A DNA stretch of 64,000 nt from Pedobacter polaris (GTDB lineage Bacteria; Bacteroidota; Bacteroidia; Sphingobacteriales; Sphingobacteriaceae): contig NZ_SWBR01000005.1 of the NCBI RefSeq assembly GCF_005116505.1, positions 1 to 64,000 on the forward strand, in the 5' to 3' direction. The translations under genes and the position numbers were made by a program. A model generated the notes under the pieces. It was not told where the DNA came from. It was given only the letters and a program-made list of their open reading frames with translations, and searched no databases. Below are positions 1 to 8,253 of the stretch, one piece after another (position 1 is the first letter of the stretch; the number at the start of each line of letters is the position of its first letter).

Positions 1-398
1 GATACATTGGTGGCGACCTGTAAATGCAGGTCATCCCATAAGGGGGCTAATACAGGCCTGGGTGCCCCCCCGCTGACAATATCCCGGGTATAGCTCGCAT
101 CCGTAATATTTGCGCCAAGTGTAAGCCAGCCATTCGTACTTGCAGATATGGTTGTGTATCTGGTGCCCATATACCAGAAATCAAATCCGATTGGTATGTT
201 ATTGAAGTATCCGTCATCTACATCACCGGCTGAAAGGGCTGGATTAGTGGGGGTAGTTAAAGCTGTAAATGTACCGGTTGAGCCGGCAAAAGTATAATTG
301 GTTATCGTTTGAGCGGTTACTTGCAAGCCTCCAAAAACGAGCAAAAACCCGATCACAATACTCCTAAGGTATATGGCCGATAGGTAATTTTTCTTCAT
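1..398 (-). CDS. Secreted surface protein, N-terminal fragment (cut by window edge)
   Basis: An open frame runs from an ATG at 398 off the left edge, giving about 132 residues. It begins with MKKNYL and a hydrophobic stretch ending GGLQVTAQ, a typical Bacteroidota signal peptide with cleavage after AQ. The mature part has a beta-rich pattern with GFDFWYMG, TTISASTNGWLTLG and APLWDDL, seen at the N-termini of large exported surface proteins of this phylum that often carry a type IX sorting domain at the far end; that end is not visible. It starts 46 bp after the chaperone gene on the same strand, so the two are probably co-transcribed. Exact function is unknown. Confidence 0.7.
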   Translation of the reverse strand, partial: MKKNYLSAIYLRSIVIGFLLVFGGLQVTAQTITNYTFAGSTGTFTALTTPTNPALSAGDVDDGYFNNIPIGFDFWYMGTRYTTISASTNGWLTLGANITDASYTRDIVSGGAPRPVLAPLWDDLHLQVATNV

Positions 399-444
399 GT
401 TTTTAGGGTTTAACTTACAATATCACTGCATAAACAAATGGGTA

Positions 445-1278
445 TCAATTTAAGACTAGCTCAGTTTCTGCTATTTTTACAAATTTCGCATCTGGAGGGG
501 TAGCATATACAATATGCAGCTTGCCTTTGTGATAATCTACATTTAAATTCTTATTGAGTTTTACGTTGAAAGTAAGGGATTTATTGGGCGTATAAATTGC
601 AAACCCTTTTGCTATGCCCACTCTCGTTTTTTTGCCTTGGGGAGAAACATGGTCTACTGTAATATCTCCATAAACAGACATATTGCCCGAGCGACTAAAA
701 AACAACTTCAATTGGGGTACTTCTGAAGGGTTGATTATTAAGGAGGGATTTTGAATGGTTACATTGGTGGTTGAAACTCCTTTCCGTATAATAACTGGAA
801 GGGCAATGCCAAATACTGGAACCAGGCGTATCGATATATCCTTTGAATCTTTTTCGACCACCTTTTCGGTTAATGGCACTTCTTTTGGTACCGCTCTAAA
901 ATATAAATGCGACCTGTATTCGCCAGCTTCTAATTCACTAGTATTTGAGAGTTGTATTTTTACAGTCTGTGCTTCATTAGGGGCAAGTACTACACTTCTA
1001 GGGAAAAAGCGAAAATTTTTATCGGCAAAATATTGACCTGAATCAGGTTGTGTAATACTTTCAAAGGTGCCATTGTCCTTCATCCTGTATTGCACCACAG
1101 AGATCAGGTATTTGGCACTATCTGTACCAGTATTTGCTAAATTAAGCTCTTGTGTTCTTTTGTTACCTTCAAAAACTACCCTTCGTGGTATAATGATCAG
1201 GTTTCCCTGTGCCGTGGCTTTTGGGGTTGGTAATAAAAACCCTGATAACATTAAAATAAAAAGTACAGTATTTTTCAT
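445..1278 (-). CDS. PapD-like periplasmic chaperone
   Basis: The product has 277 residues with a signal peptide ending KATAQ. Residues 25-135 look like the immunoglobulin-like first domain of pilus chaperones: IIPRRVVFEG, then strands with NTG, FFPRSVVLAPNEAQTVKIQL and GEYRSHLYFRAVP, close to the PapD pattern in which the edge strand and a conserved Arg hold a subunit. A second beta domain follows from about residue 150. The gene lies directly downstream of a DUF4402 protein, a common pairing in Bacteroidota. The likely role is folding or secretion of that small beta-rich protein. No usher is visible, and the next gene is only partly inside the window. Confidence 0.75.
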   Translation of the reverse strand: MKNTVLFILMLSGFLLPTPKATAQGNLIIIPRRVVFEGNKRTQELNLANTGTDSAKYLISVVQYRMKDNGTFESITQPDSGQYFADKNFRFFPRSVVLAPNEAQTVKIQLSNTSELEAGEYRSHLYFRAVPKEVPLTEKVVEKDSKDISIRLVPVFGIALPVIIRKGVSTTNVTIQNPSLIINPSEVPQLKLFFSRSGNMSVYGDITVDHVSPQGKKTRVGIAKGFAIYTPNKSLTFNVKLNKNLNVDYHKGKLHIVYATPPDAKFVKIAETELVLN

Positions 1279-1341
1279 GGTATTATATTTGGTTGCTTAC
1301 AATATAATGTTTTGATTGTTAGGAAACTAGTAATTACATAT

Positions 1342-1379
1342 TAAAAAGATGCCTGAAGAGGTACTACCTCTCCAGACAC
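1342..1379 (-). terminator. Rho-independent terminator of the DUF4402 gene
   Basis: Read on the minus strand, a near-perfect stem (AGAGGTA pairing with TACCTCT, extended by CTG/CAG) is followed by CTTTTT. It lies 22 bp past the DUF4402 stop and before the chaperone gene, so the abundant subunit and its chaperone may be expressed at different levels. Confidence 0.75.
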
Positions 1380-1401
1380 CTACCTTAAAACAATACTTTT
1401 C

Positions 1402-1911
1402 TTATTGATAATTTACAGTAACTGTAAAGGGACTGGCCGAAGTATATTCGCCTGCAGCCTGTGATGCAGATAAGTTTAAGGTAGCACCAACTTTAAGTGT
1501 TTGTGCGCCATTGACAAATGAACCTGGACTTGCAGCAGAACCGCTTGTAAAGTTGTTTACCGTCATTGTGTTAGCCCCGTTTGTAATCACTACAGAAGCA
1601 GGTAGTGTTACACTAAAAGTGTAATCGTCTGTTCCACCAAGTGTGAAAGAAGCAGCGGAAACGGTTCCAGTTGTTGCTGGTAGGGTTACTCCACCTGTAA
1701 AGGTACGAGCGCCTATAGCAGGAAGAACAACTGTACCAACAGCGCCGTTGGTAGCTATATTACCAAAACTCATGTCAACTGTTTTTACAATACTAATTGG
1801 AGTAACAATTGTTGCTGATGCATTAGCGGTAGCAGAAACTTGTGCGAAAGAAGAAGTAGCGAAAGCTACAGATAAAAAGGCAGTGCCTAAAAATGTAAAT
1901 AAATTTTTCAT
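1402..1911 (-). CDS. DUF4402 domain secreted protein
   Basis: The chosen start at 1911 (MKNLFTFLG) gives 169 residues with a clean signal peptide ending SSFAQ. The frame stays open upstream to 2049, but that would bury the signal peptide behind 46 residues, so it is rejected. The mature protein is rich in Ala, Thr, Ser and Val with few charges and has the DUF4402 pattern: TANASATIVTPISI near the start, SFGNIATN, a central GGTDDYTFSVTLP and a C-terminal PFTVTVNYQ. DUF4402 proteins are thought to be surface or fimbria-like subunits. The chaperone gene just downstream supports chaperone-assisted export. Low complexity and strong signals suggest an abundant structural protein. Confidence 0.8.
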   Translation of the reverse strand: MKNLFTFLGTAFLSVAFATSSFAQVSATANASATIVTPISIVKTVDMSFGNIATNGAVGTVVLPAIGARTFTGGVTLPATTGTVSAASFTLGGTDDYTFSVTLPASVVITNGANTMTVNNFTSGSAASPGSFVNGAQTLKVGATLNLSASQAAGEYTSASPFTVTVNYQ

Positions 1912-2051
1912 GTTAAAATTTGATTTAAGGTATAATTTAATGAATTTATTAAAGTTTATATTTTCGGTTGATGTAATTAATGTTTTCATGTTGTATCGAT
2001 TTGACATTACAAAGAAAGCTGGTTTAAAATCCCTGTGAAATAGACCCAACT

Positions 2052-2201
2052 ATGAAAACTTTGTCATTGTTTCGATTACAAGAAGTAGTTTTATTGGCAT
2101 TCAGTGATACGGGGGCAATAAGTAGCACAGCCAATCGTGCGTTTATGAAAGCAGAGAAACTAGGGGTGATGGACAAGATAAATTCTGGCAAGACAGCATA
2201 A
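2052..2201 (+). CDS. Possible small protein, 49 residues
   Basis: An ATG at 2052 opens a 49-codon frame (MKTLSLFRLQ to SGKTA) between the divergent DUF4402 gene and the cobalamin riboswitch. The pattern of a VVLLAF strand followed by TANRAFMKAEKLG and a Lys-rich end recalls, very loosely, the short RemB/DUF370 regulators, but the match is by eye and weak. No convincing promoter or ribosome-binding site was found. It may be a chance frame. Confidence 0.2.
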   Translation: MKTLSLFRLQEVVLLAFSDTGAISSTANRAFMKAEKLGVMDKINSGKTA

Positions 2202-2246
2202 ACTTCCAAAAACACACCTTCATATAAAATTTTTCGGTTTAATTTC

Positions 2247-2254
2247 TATCTTTG
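2247..2254 (+). promoter_or_regulatory. Promoter -7 element of the B12 operon
   Basis: TATCTTTG matches the Bacteroidota -7 consensus TAnnTTTG exactly and sits just before the riboswitch aptamer, placing the transcript start near 2261. The -33 box is not clear (TTTTCGG about 10 to 20 bases upstream). Confidence 0.6.
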
Positions 2255-2257
2255 CGA

Positions 2258-2420
2258 TGCTTTTGGTTCCCAAGTAACAACTGGGATTAAAAGGGAATGT
2301 GGTGAAAATCCACAACTGTCCCGCAACTGTAAGCGCCTAAACGGTTTTCCAATCTGGCCACTATCACACCAATGTGTGATGGGAAGGCGGAAAAATCGGG
2401 CGTTAGTCAGGAGACCTGCC
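2258..2420 (+). promoter_or_regulatory. Cobalamin (AdoCbl) riboswitch
   Basis: The element carries the conserved core of the cobalamin aptamer: GGTGAAAATCC then CCCGCAACTGTAAGCG at 2300-2336, and the B12 box AGTCAGGAGACCTGCC at 2405-2420. The variable arm at 2357-2382 is a hairpin with TCACACC facing GGTGTGA-like sequence. It lies about 110 bases upstream of a TonB receptor gene. Such elements normally lower expression when cobalamin is plentiful. The following segment (2440-2470) can form AGCTT/AAGCT pairing and may be part of the expression platform. Confidence 0.93.
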
Positions 2421-2531
2421 TTCAGCATTATTATTCCACAGCTTTCGAGGATTGAAGCTTGGAGGAGACTAAAAGTAAATATATCATTTTACGCTTAATT
2501 GTAGCTGTTAAACAACAGCTCACAACAAAGA

Positions 2532-4574
2532 ATGCAAAAAAAGAAACAAACCTCAAGCAAGGGCTTTAGGTTGTATGTGCTAACTTTTTCAATTTGTTGT
2601 GCGATCTATCTATCGCCCGGGCATACCCTTGCCCAAATTCCAGATACCTTGATCAAGGCAAATCTGCTAAAAGAGTTAATCATCAACCAGGTACAACTGA
2701 GTAGACAGAACCTTTCACCCACGCCCATTCAAATTCTTTCTGGCGAAGATCTCAAACGGATCAATAGCCTTTCGGTTGCCGATGCAATACGCTATTTTTC
2801 TGGTGTACAATTAAAAGATTATGGAGGGATTGGTGGATTAAAGACTATAAACGTGCGTAGCATGGGCAGTAACCATACTGCTGTATTCTACAATGGGATC
2901 CAATTGGCAAATGCACAAAACGGTCAGGTCGACCTAGGCAAATATTCCTTGGAAAGCCTGGAGGAAATTTCATTGGTGAGCGGGCAGCACAGTGAGATCT
3001 TGCAGCCCGCTAAGGCCTATGCCTCAGCAAGTGCCATATTCCTGAAAACCAAGATACCTAATTTCGATGAAAACATAAGGACGAGTATTTCAGCGACGTT
3101 AAAAACGGGCAGTTTTGGGCTGGTCAATCCAAGTTTCAGCATTCAGCAAAAAATAAGCAAAAAACTTTCCGCAACGGCTAGCAGTGAATACATCAGGGCC
3201 AACGGGAAATATAAATTCCGCTATACTAATGGTGTATATGATACCATTGCTGTACGCAACAATGGCGAGGTAGACCGTATCCGTATAGAGGCAGCGTTGC
3301 ACGGCAAGCTTCATAATGATGGGAAATGGAATGCTCAAGTCTACTCCTTTTGGTCAGATAGGGGCCTACCAGGTGCAATTGTCGCCAATAAATTTGATTA
3401 TACCCAACATATTTGGGACAGGAGCATATTTGCCCAAGGGTCATTAGAGCAGCGCCTATCAAAATTCACAATCATGTTCAATGCCAAGCTTTCTTATGAA
3501 TATACTCGGTACTTAGACCCTGAATATGTTACCATCGATGGTTTTCTGGACAACCATTTCAACGAGAAAGAGATATTCCTATCGGCTGCCACAAAATTCC
3601 AGGCCCATAAAAACCTAACTATCGGCCTAGCCTCAGACTACTCCTATCAAACCTTGGATGCCAATATCTATCGGTTTGCCTACCCTAATCGGAGTACATT
3701 TTTGAATGTATTCAACGCGGCGTTACAAATCGAGCGTTTTCAGATTCAAGGAAACCTCTTGAGCACAACACTTATAGATCGGGTTAGGCAATTCGGCTCG
3801 GCTGGTGATAAGCAGATTTTTAGTCCGACCATAATGTTCAGCTATCAGCCAATGAAATCTTCCAAGATAAGGCTTAGAGGTTTTTATAAGGATATTTTCC
3901 GGATGCCTACTTTTAATGACCTGTACTATACTTTTATCGGTAATGCACAACTCAAACCAGAGTTTGCCAAACAGTATGACCTTGGTCTTACCTTCGCCAA
4001 TACCTTTAAAAATATGGCGATTACTTTTGTAGACCTACAGGTCGATGCGTATTACAATACGGTAAAGGATAAGATTGTTGCTCAGCCGGGGGCTAACCTA
4101 TTCCGCTGGTCTATGTACAATTTGGGACGGGTAGAAATCAGGGGACTGGAGCTGAACGCTAAATCTGGCTTTGCGCTCACCAACGAATTAACACTGGGTA
4201 TTGGCTTAAACTATACCTATCAGCAAGCGATAGATGTCACTTCTTCAGAAGAAGACAATTATCGCGGCCAGATCCCATATGTCCCAAAGCATAGCAGCTC
4301 ATTTTTAGGGAAGATCGATTATAAAAACTGGAAACTGAACTATAGTTTCATTTACACGGGTTATCGATACAACCAAAAATCGAACATCATTTATAATTAT
4401 ATGGAGCCCTGGTACACTCATGATGTTACCCTGGGCTATGATTTGAATGCAAAAAAGGATGTTTGCCAATTATCCCTTGAAGTTAATAATCTCCTTGATC
4501 AATATTTCGATGTCATTCCAAATTTCCCAATGCCGGGCAGGAATTATCGTTTAACCTTAAATTATAAGCTATGA
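2532..4574 (+). CDS. btuB: TonB-dependent cobalamin receptor, BtuB-like
   Basis: The product has 680 residues: signal peptide ending HTLAQ, plug domain about 45-165 (LSGEDLKRINSLSVADAIRY, VRSMGSNHTAVFYNGIQ, SLESLEEISLVSG), and a 22-strand type beta-barrel to a C-terminal Phe/Tyr-rich strand ending RLTLNYKL. It lacks the N-terminal carboxypeptidase-like domain of SusC proteins, which fits BtuB. The cobalamin riboswitch directly upstream gives the substrate. Its stop overlaps the start of the next gene by ATGA, so the BtuG-like lipoprotein is translationally coupled; in gut Bacteroides, BtuG forms a lid on BtuB. Assignment to B12 is strong from context; transport of other corrinoids cannot be excluded. 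Confidence 0.88.
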   Translation: MQKKKQTSSKGFRLYVLTFSICCAIYLSPGHTLAQIPDTLIKANLLKELIINQVQLSRQNLSPTPIQILSGEDLKRINSLSVADAIRYFSGVQLKDYGGIGGLKTINVRSMGSNHTAVFYNGIQLANAQNGQVDLGKYSLESLEEISLVSGQHSEILQPAKAYASASAIFLKTKIPNFDENIRTSISATLKTGSFGLVNPSFSIQQKISKKLSATASSEYIRANGKYKFRYTNGVYDTIAVRNNGEVDRIRIEAALHGKLHNDGKWNAQVYSFWSDRGLPGAIVANKFDYTQHIWDRSIFAQGSLEQRLSKFTIMFNAKLSYEYTRYLDPEYVTIDGFLDNHFNEKEIFLSAATKFQAHKNLTIGLASDYSYQTLDANIYRFAYPNRSTFLNVFNAALQIERFQIQGNLLSTTLIDRVRQFGSAGDKQIFSPTIMFSYQPMKSSKIRLRGFYKDIFRMPTFNDLYYTFIGNAQLKPEFAKQYDLGLTFANTFKNMAITFVDLQVDAYYNTVKDKIVAQPGANLFRWSMYNLGRVEIRGLELNAKSGFALTNELTLGIGLNYTYQQAIDVTSSEEDNYRGQIPYVPKHSSSFLGKIDYKNWKLNYSFIYTGYRYNQKSNIIYNYMEPWYTHDVTLGYDLNAKKDVCQLSLEVNNLLDQYFDVIPNFPMPGRNYRLTLNYKL

Positions 4575-5695
4575 GAAGGTTAACCGGAATACTATCGGTA
4601 GTAGCTGTCCTTGCGCTTGGCTGCCGCAAAGAACCTTTACCACTTCCTGCCCAGATTAGCAAGATTGAGGCAGAACCTGGTTCAAAAATCAAAGGCTTCT
4701 ACCTAGTAAATGAAGGAAATTTTAACATGAATAAGGCTTCTCTTGATTACCTGGACATTGTGAATGGTATTTATACCCGGAACTTGTACAGCCAGGTAAA
4801 CCCTTCGATCATTAAAGGATTGGGTGATGTAGGAAATGACATTGGTATTTATGGCAGCAAAGCGTTTATCATTGTAAATGCCTCTAACAAGGTAGAGGTG
4901 TTGAACTTCAAAACCGGCAGGAAAATTGGACAAGTCGATATCATCAATTGCCGCTACGTGAAATTCGATAATGGCAGAGCTTACGTTAGTGCATACCTTG
5001 GTAAAATCGGGGATCCCAAGGCTCCTAATGGAATTGTGGCCGAAATCGATACCGCATCCTTGCAGATTACCCGTAGTGTTGAGGTGGGAAGGCAACCCGA
5101 GGAAATGGCTATCTTAAATCGTAAGATCTATGTTGCCAATTCAGGCGGCTATAGTCCTTCCAATTATGAGCGAACCGTATCGGTAATCGATATACCCACT
5201 TTTAAAGTAATCAAGAATATTGATGTAGCCATCAACCTGCATCACATCAAGGCCGACAAGTATGGAGATCTGTATGTGACTTCAAGAGGGGATTATTACA
5301 GTATACCTTCCAAACTATTTGTGATCGACACCCAAACCGAATTGGTCAAAAAAGTGTTCGATGTGCCTGTGAGCAATCTTGCCATTGATGACGATCTTGC
5401 CTATATCTATTCCTCGCAGTTTAGTTATGTCACTGGAATTAATACATTGAATTACAGTATGATAGACGTAGGGAAAGAAAGCCTGCTGACCCAAAAATTC
5501 ATCTCTGATGGAACAGAAAAGAACATCAAGTTGCCCTATGGTATCGCAGTTAACCCATTTTCAAAGGATGTATATGTAACCGATGCAAAAGATTATGTAA
5601 CACCGGGGAAACTGCATTGCTATGATGCTTTTGGAAAATTAAAATGGAGCGTAACTACTGGAGATATTCCCGCTCATTTAGCTTTTGTTTATTAA
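4571..5695 (+). CDS. BtuG-like surface lipoprotein, beta-propeller
   Basis: The product has 374 residues. The N-terminus MRRLTGIL followed by LALGC is a lipoprotein signal with the lipidated Cys at 18. The rest is a YncE/YVTN-like seven-bladed propeller with repeated blade signatures such as NKVEVLNF, VSVIDIP, RKIYVANSGG, GDLYVTSRG and KDVYVTDAKDY. In Bacteroides, BtuG proteins of this fold bind cobalamin very tightly at the cell surface and hand it to BtuB. Overlap with the receptor gene and the upstream riboswitch support this role. Binding residues cannot be confirmed by eye, and identity to characterised BtuG is not known. Confidence 0.8.
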   Translation: MRRLTGILSVVAVLALGCRKEPLPLPAQISKIEAEPGSKIKGFYLVNEGNFNMNKASLDYLDIVNGIYTRNLYSQVNPSIIKGLGDVGNDIGIYGSKAFIIVNASNKVEVLNFKTGRKIGQVDIINCRYVKFDNGRAYVSAYLGKIGDPKAPNGIVAEIDTASLQITRSVEVGRQPEEMAILNRKIYVANSGGYSPSNYERTVSVIDIPTFKVIKNIDVAINLHHIKADKYGDLYVTSRGDYYSIPSKLFVIDTQTELVKKVFDVPVSNLAIDDDLAYIYSSQFSYVTGINTLNYSMIDVGKESLLTQKFISDGTEKNIKLPYGIAVNPFSKDVYVTDAKDYVTPGKLHCYDAFGKLKWSVTTGDIPAHLAFVY

Positions 5696-5705
5696 AAATT
5701 TAACT

Positions 5706-6644
5706 ATGAATACAAAATTATTTGCAACATTATTAGGAGTTTTAGCGCTCCTTTCTGCTTCCTGTAAAAAGGAGAAACCTGTTAAAGGAGAAGATAAACC
5801 AGTAATCCAATCGCCCTATATCAAAAAGGTGTATGAGTTCAAACCTGCTCCTGGGCAGTTTGTCAACGAAGGAGGGGATAGCGACTTGGCAAAAACTGAT
5901 ATTCTTTTGGGAGATGTAGGTAAAGGTGTGGTATCCCTGGGAGGCTATGGCGGCTATATCGTTTTTGGTTTTGACCATGCCATTATCAATGCCACAGGTT
6001 TAGACCTTGGTATCTACAGCAACCCATTAATTGGTGTGGATATGGAGTTTTCAGAACCGGGCATTGTCTGTGTGATGCAGGATGTAAACAAAAACGGATC
6101 GCCTGACGATGTATGGTATGAACTGGCCGGAAGTGATTACAGCGCATCAACAACCCTTAAGAATTACAAGATTACTTATTATAAACCAGCCAGTTTGGCT
6201 CATGATATCCGTTGGATCGATAACCAGGGCAAAGAGGGACTGATCTTGCGCAACATGTTCCATGCTCAGGATTATTTCCCAAGTTGGGCTTCAGGTACCG
6301 AAATTTCCTATACTGGAACGCTGGTTAGAAACACTTTAACTCTAGGAGATATCATCACTAATAAACCTCTTAGAACCGGCTATTCGGATAATGGATCTAG
6401 CGAATATGTAAGCTTTCAGGAACAGTTTGGTAGAGGCTACAATACATTTGATATCGATTGGGCAGTAAATGACAATGGTGATAAAGTAAGTCTGACCAGC
6501 ATCGATTTTGTAAAGGTATATACTGCGCAAAACTGCAATGGCAATTTGTTCAGTCCAGACCTAAATAATGAAAGGTCACGCTATGTCGGCGAAATATCAA
6601 CCGAGATCGCTGGGGCGGTAGATCTTAAACTGATAAAGAAATAA
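5706..6644 (+). CDS. Surface lipoprotein of the B12 operon
   Basis: The product has 312 residues from the ATG at 5706. An upstream in-frame ATG at 5685 is rejected because it overlaps the previous gene and spoils the signal peptide. The lipobox is LSASC with Cys near residue 20. The mature protein is beta-rich, with VSLGGYGGYIVFGFDH, a calcium-loop-like DVNKNGSPDDVWYELAGSDY and DFVKVYTAQNCNG. The region resembles the cell-surface or PKD-adjacent proteins that accompany BtuB/BtuG loci. It follows the BtuG-like gene by 10 bp. It may be a second corrinoid-binding or accessory protein; no specific activity can be read from the sequence. Confidence 0.7.
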   Translation: MNTKLFATLLGVLALLSASCKKEKPVKGEDKPVIQSPYIKKVYEFKPAPGQFVNEGGDSDLAKTDILLGDVGKGVVSLGGYGGYIVFGFDHAIINATGLDLGIYSNPLIGVDMEFSEPGIVCVMQDVNKNGSPDDVWYELAGSDYSASTTLKNYKITYYKPASLAHDIRWIDNQGKEGLILRNMFHAQDYFPSWASGTEISYTGTLVRNTLTLGDIITNKPLRTGYSDNGSSEYVSFQEQFGRGYNTFDIDWAVNDNGDKVSLTSIDFVKVYTAQNCNGNLFSPDLNNERSRYVGEISTEIAGAVDLKLIKK

Positions 6645-6665
6645 TAATTAAACAAATAAATATCT

Positions 6666-7769
6666 ATGAAACAATTTAACATCAAAAAACTTCTTTTCGC
6701 TGCATTCATTTTCACTACAGCATTGCAAGCTTGTAAAAAAAACAATTCAGAAATAGAACCGACCCAACTGGTAGTAGAAAAATATGCTAATGGGTTTTTC
6801 GTAATTGGAGAAGGTTCTTATGGACAGAGTGTTGGCACAATTAACTTCTACAGGTATGGAACCGACACGATTTCTCCACGGGTATATGAAAGGGAAAACC
6901 CTGGAAAGAGCCTTTCCAATACCGCAAAGACAAGTACCTTACAATTTGCTTCAGTCATCAACGGCAGCATTTACCTAATGTGCAAGATGAATGGACCTAT
7001 CATAAAGGTAAATGCGGAGACTTTAAAGGAAGAGGCCAGGTTCATGCAGGAAACAAGCAACTGGCGGAGCATTGTTCAGCTGGAAGGTAACCGGGGGTTG
7101 GTGAGTGCGAACGATGGAGTATACCCGATTGATCTTACCACACTTTCAATAGGCAGTAAATTGACCACTGTTGGTGCCCTCAATACAGGTGAAATGTGGA
7201 AGAAAGGCAATTATGTATACTTATTGCAAAGTAATGGCGCAAAAATAGTGTCGACAGGAAATTATTCCCTTGAAAAAAGCTTTAGCAATATTACTCGTGG
7301 ATTTGCAGAAACGCCGAATGGAAAAGTTTGGGCATCTACAGGAAGCCGCCTGATTGCCATCGATGCGAATTTTGATACTGTTGGAGTAAAGCTTCCGGTA
7401 TCCATAGGTTCATTCGGTCTTGATGCACCAACTAGGATCACTGCCTCAAGCAAAGAAAATGCAGTTTTCTATCACAGCGGTAATTTGATCTACAAATATG
7501 TTGATGGAAATACAGCATCGTTAACCCAACCTTTTATCACAATCAGTGAAACTCCATTTATGGTTTATGGTGCCATCCGTTACGACAAGAATAAGGATTA
7601 CATTGTCGTTAATGGGATCCAAGGCTATGGTGCGGCATCAACCGTGAACTACCTGCTGATCTATAATGCATCCACTGGTGCATTGGTTAAGAAAGTAAAA
7701 TATGGGGGAGATGGCGTTACTATTGATTTCAGCAAGATCTACTTTCCAAACCTTACGGTTTTCCATTAA
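6666..7769 (+). CDS. DUF5074 beta-propeller lipoprotein
   Basis: The product has 367 residues with a lipoprotein signal ending TALQAC. The body is a DUF5074-type propeller: FFVIGEGSYGQSVGTINFY at the first blade, then GSIYLMCKMNGPIIKVN, NGKVWASTGSRLIAID and a terminal blade with YLLIYNASTGALVKKV. DUF5074 is the family that contains BtuG-like proteins, so this is the operon's second propeller, though it is divergent from the one at 4571. It ends the B12 operon, 16 bp before a strong terminator. It may bind a different corrinoid or intermediate. Confidence 0.72.
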   Translation: MKQFNIKKLLFAAFIFTTALQACKKNNSEIEPTQLVVEKYANGFFVIGEGSYGQSVGTINFYRYGTDTISPRVYERENPGKSLSNTAKTSTLQFASVINGSIYLMCKMNGPIIKVNAETLKEEARFMQETSNWRSIVQLEGNRGLVSANDGVYPIDLTTLSIGSKLTTVGALNTGEMWKKGNYVYLLQSNGAKIVSTGNYSLEKSFSNITRGFAETPNGKVWASTGSRLIAIDANFDTVGVKLPVSIGSFGLDAPTRITASSKENAVFYHSGNLIYKYVDGNTASLTQPFITISETPFMVYGAIRYDKNKDYIVVNGIQGYGAASTVNYLLIYNASTGALVKKVKYGGDGVTIDFSKIYFPNLTVFH

Positions 7770-7784
7770 AACTTGCACGTACCG

Positions 7785-7819
7785 AAATCCCTTTTGCCTA
7801 AAAGCAAAGGGGTTTTTTG
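7785..7819 (+). terminator. Terminator of the B12 operon
   Basis: The stem CCCTTTTGC/GCAAAGGGG with a six-base loop (CTAAAA) is followed by six T. It lies directly after the DUF5074 gene. Confidence 0.85.
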
Positions 7820-8253
7820 CGATTAGCGATCAAGGATTGATATTGTCATGCCTTGGCAAAATACTTCTAATAGGGAATCATAATCACCCGAAATACAGCA
7901 TTCCATTACTTCCCCAATCTCGAAGGTATTGCTGACAAACTAGTTGCTTATACTTTATTGCGCTGCTTGAATTTGATGTTACAAAATTCGATTAGCCTGT
8001 AATTGAATTTTTCAGCATCTAATACCCCTTAAAATTTATAAAAACCTTTCGTTTTCAAATTTAGCATTTATAGCCTAATGAGGCGTTTGGGGCTTTTTTG
8101 CAGTAGAAGTGAGTAGTTTAATTTTATTTGCTATAGGTCCTCGCAGGCTATATTTGAAGCGCGAGTTGTTTGAATTTTGATTAGCTGTGAATTTACCATT
8201 ATTGCTAATCTAAAGACTTACTTGCAGCCAGATATATTTAATTAAGTAAGCAT
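7820..8253. other. Intergenic region without a supported gene
   Basis: About 430 bases between the B12 terminator and the AraC gene. No frame has plausible coding character. There is a weak CAAGG/CCTTG pairing near 7830-7856 and a weak hairpin ending in a T-run at 8070-8099. The AraC promoter should lie at the right end, but no good TAnnTTTG box was found. Confidence 0.5.

Noticed and set aside
1912..2049. Upstream extension of the DUF4402 gene to an ATG at 2049
   Set aside because: It places 46 residues before an otherwise perfect signal peptide; the ATG at 1911 is the better start.
2246..2428. Minus-strand open frame of about 60 codons
   Set aside because: It lies wholly inside the cobalamin riboswitch and shows no protein-like features.
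8070..8099. Hairpin with T-run in the gap before the AraC gene
   Set aside because: The stem is only four or five pairs and no gene ends nearby.
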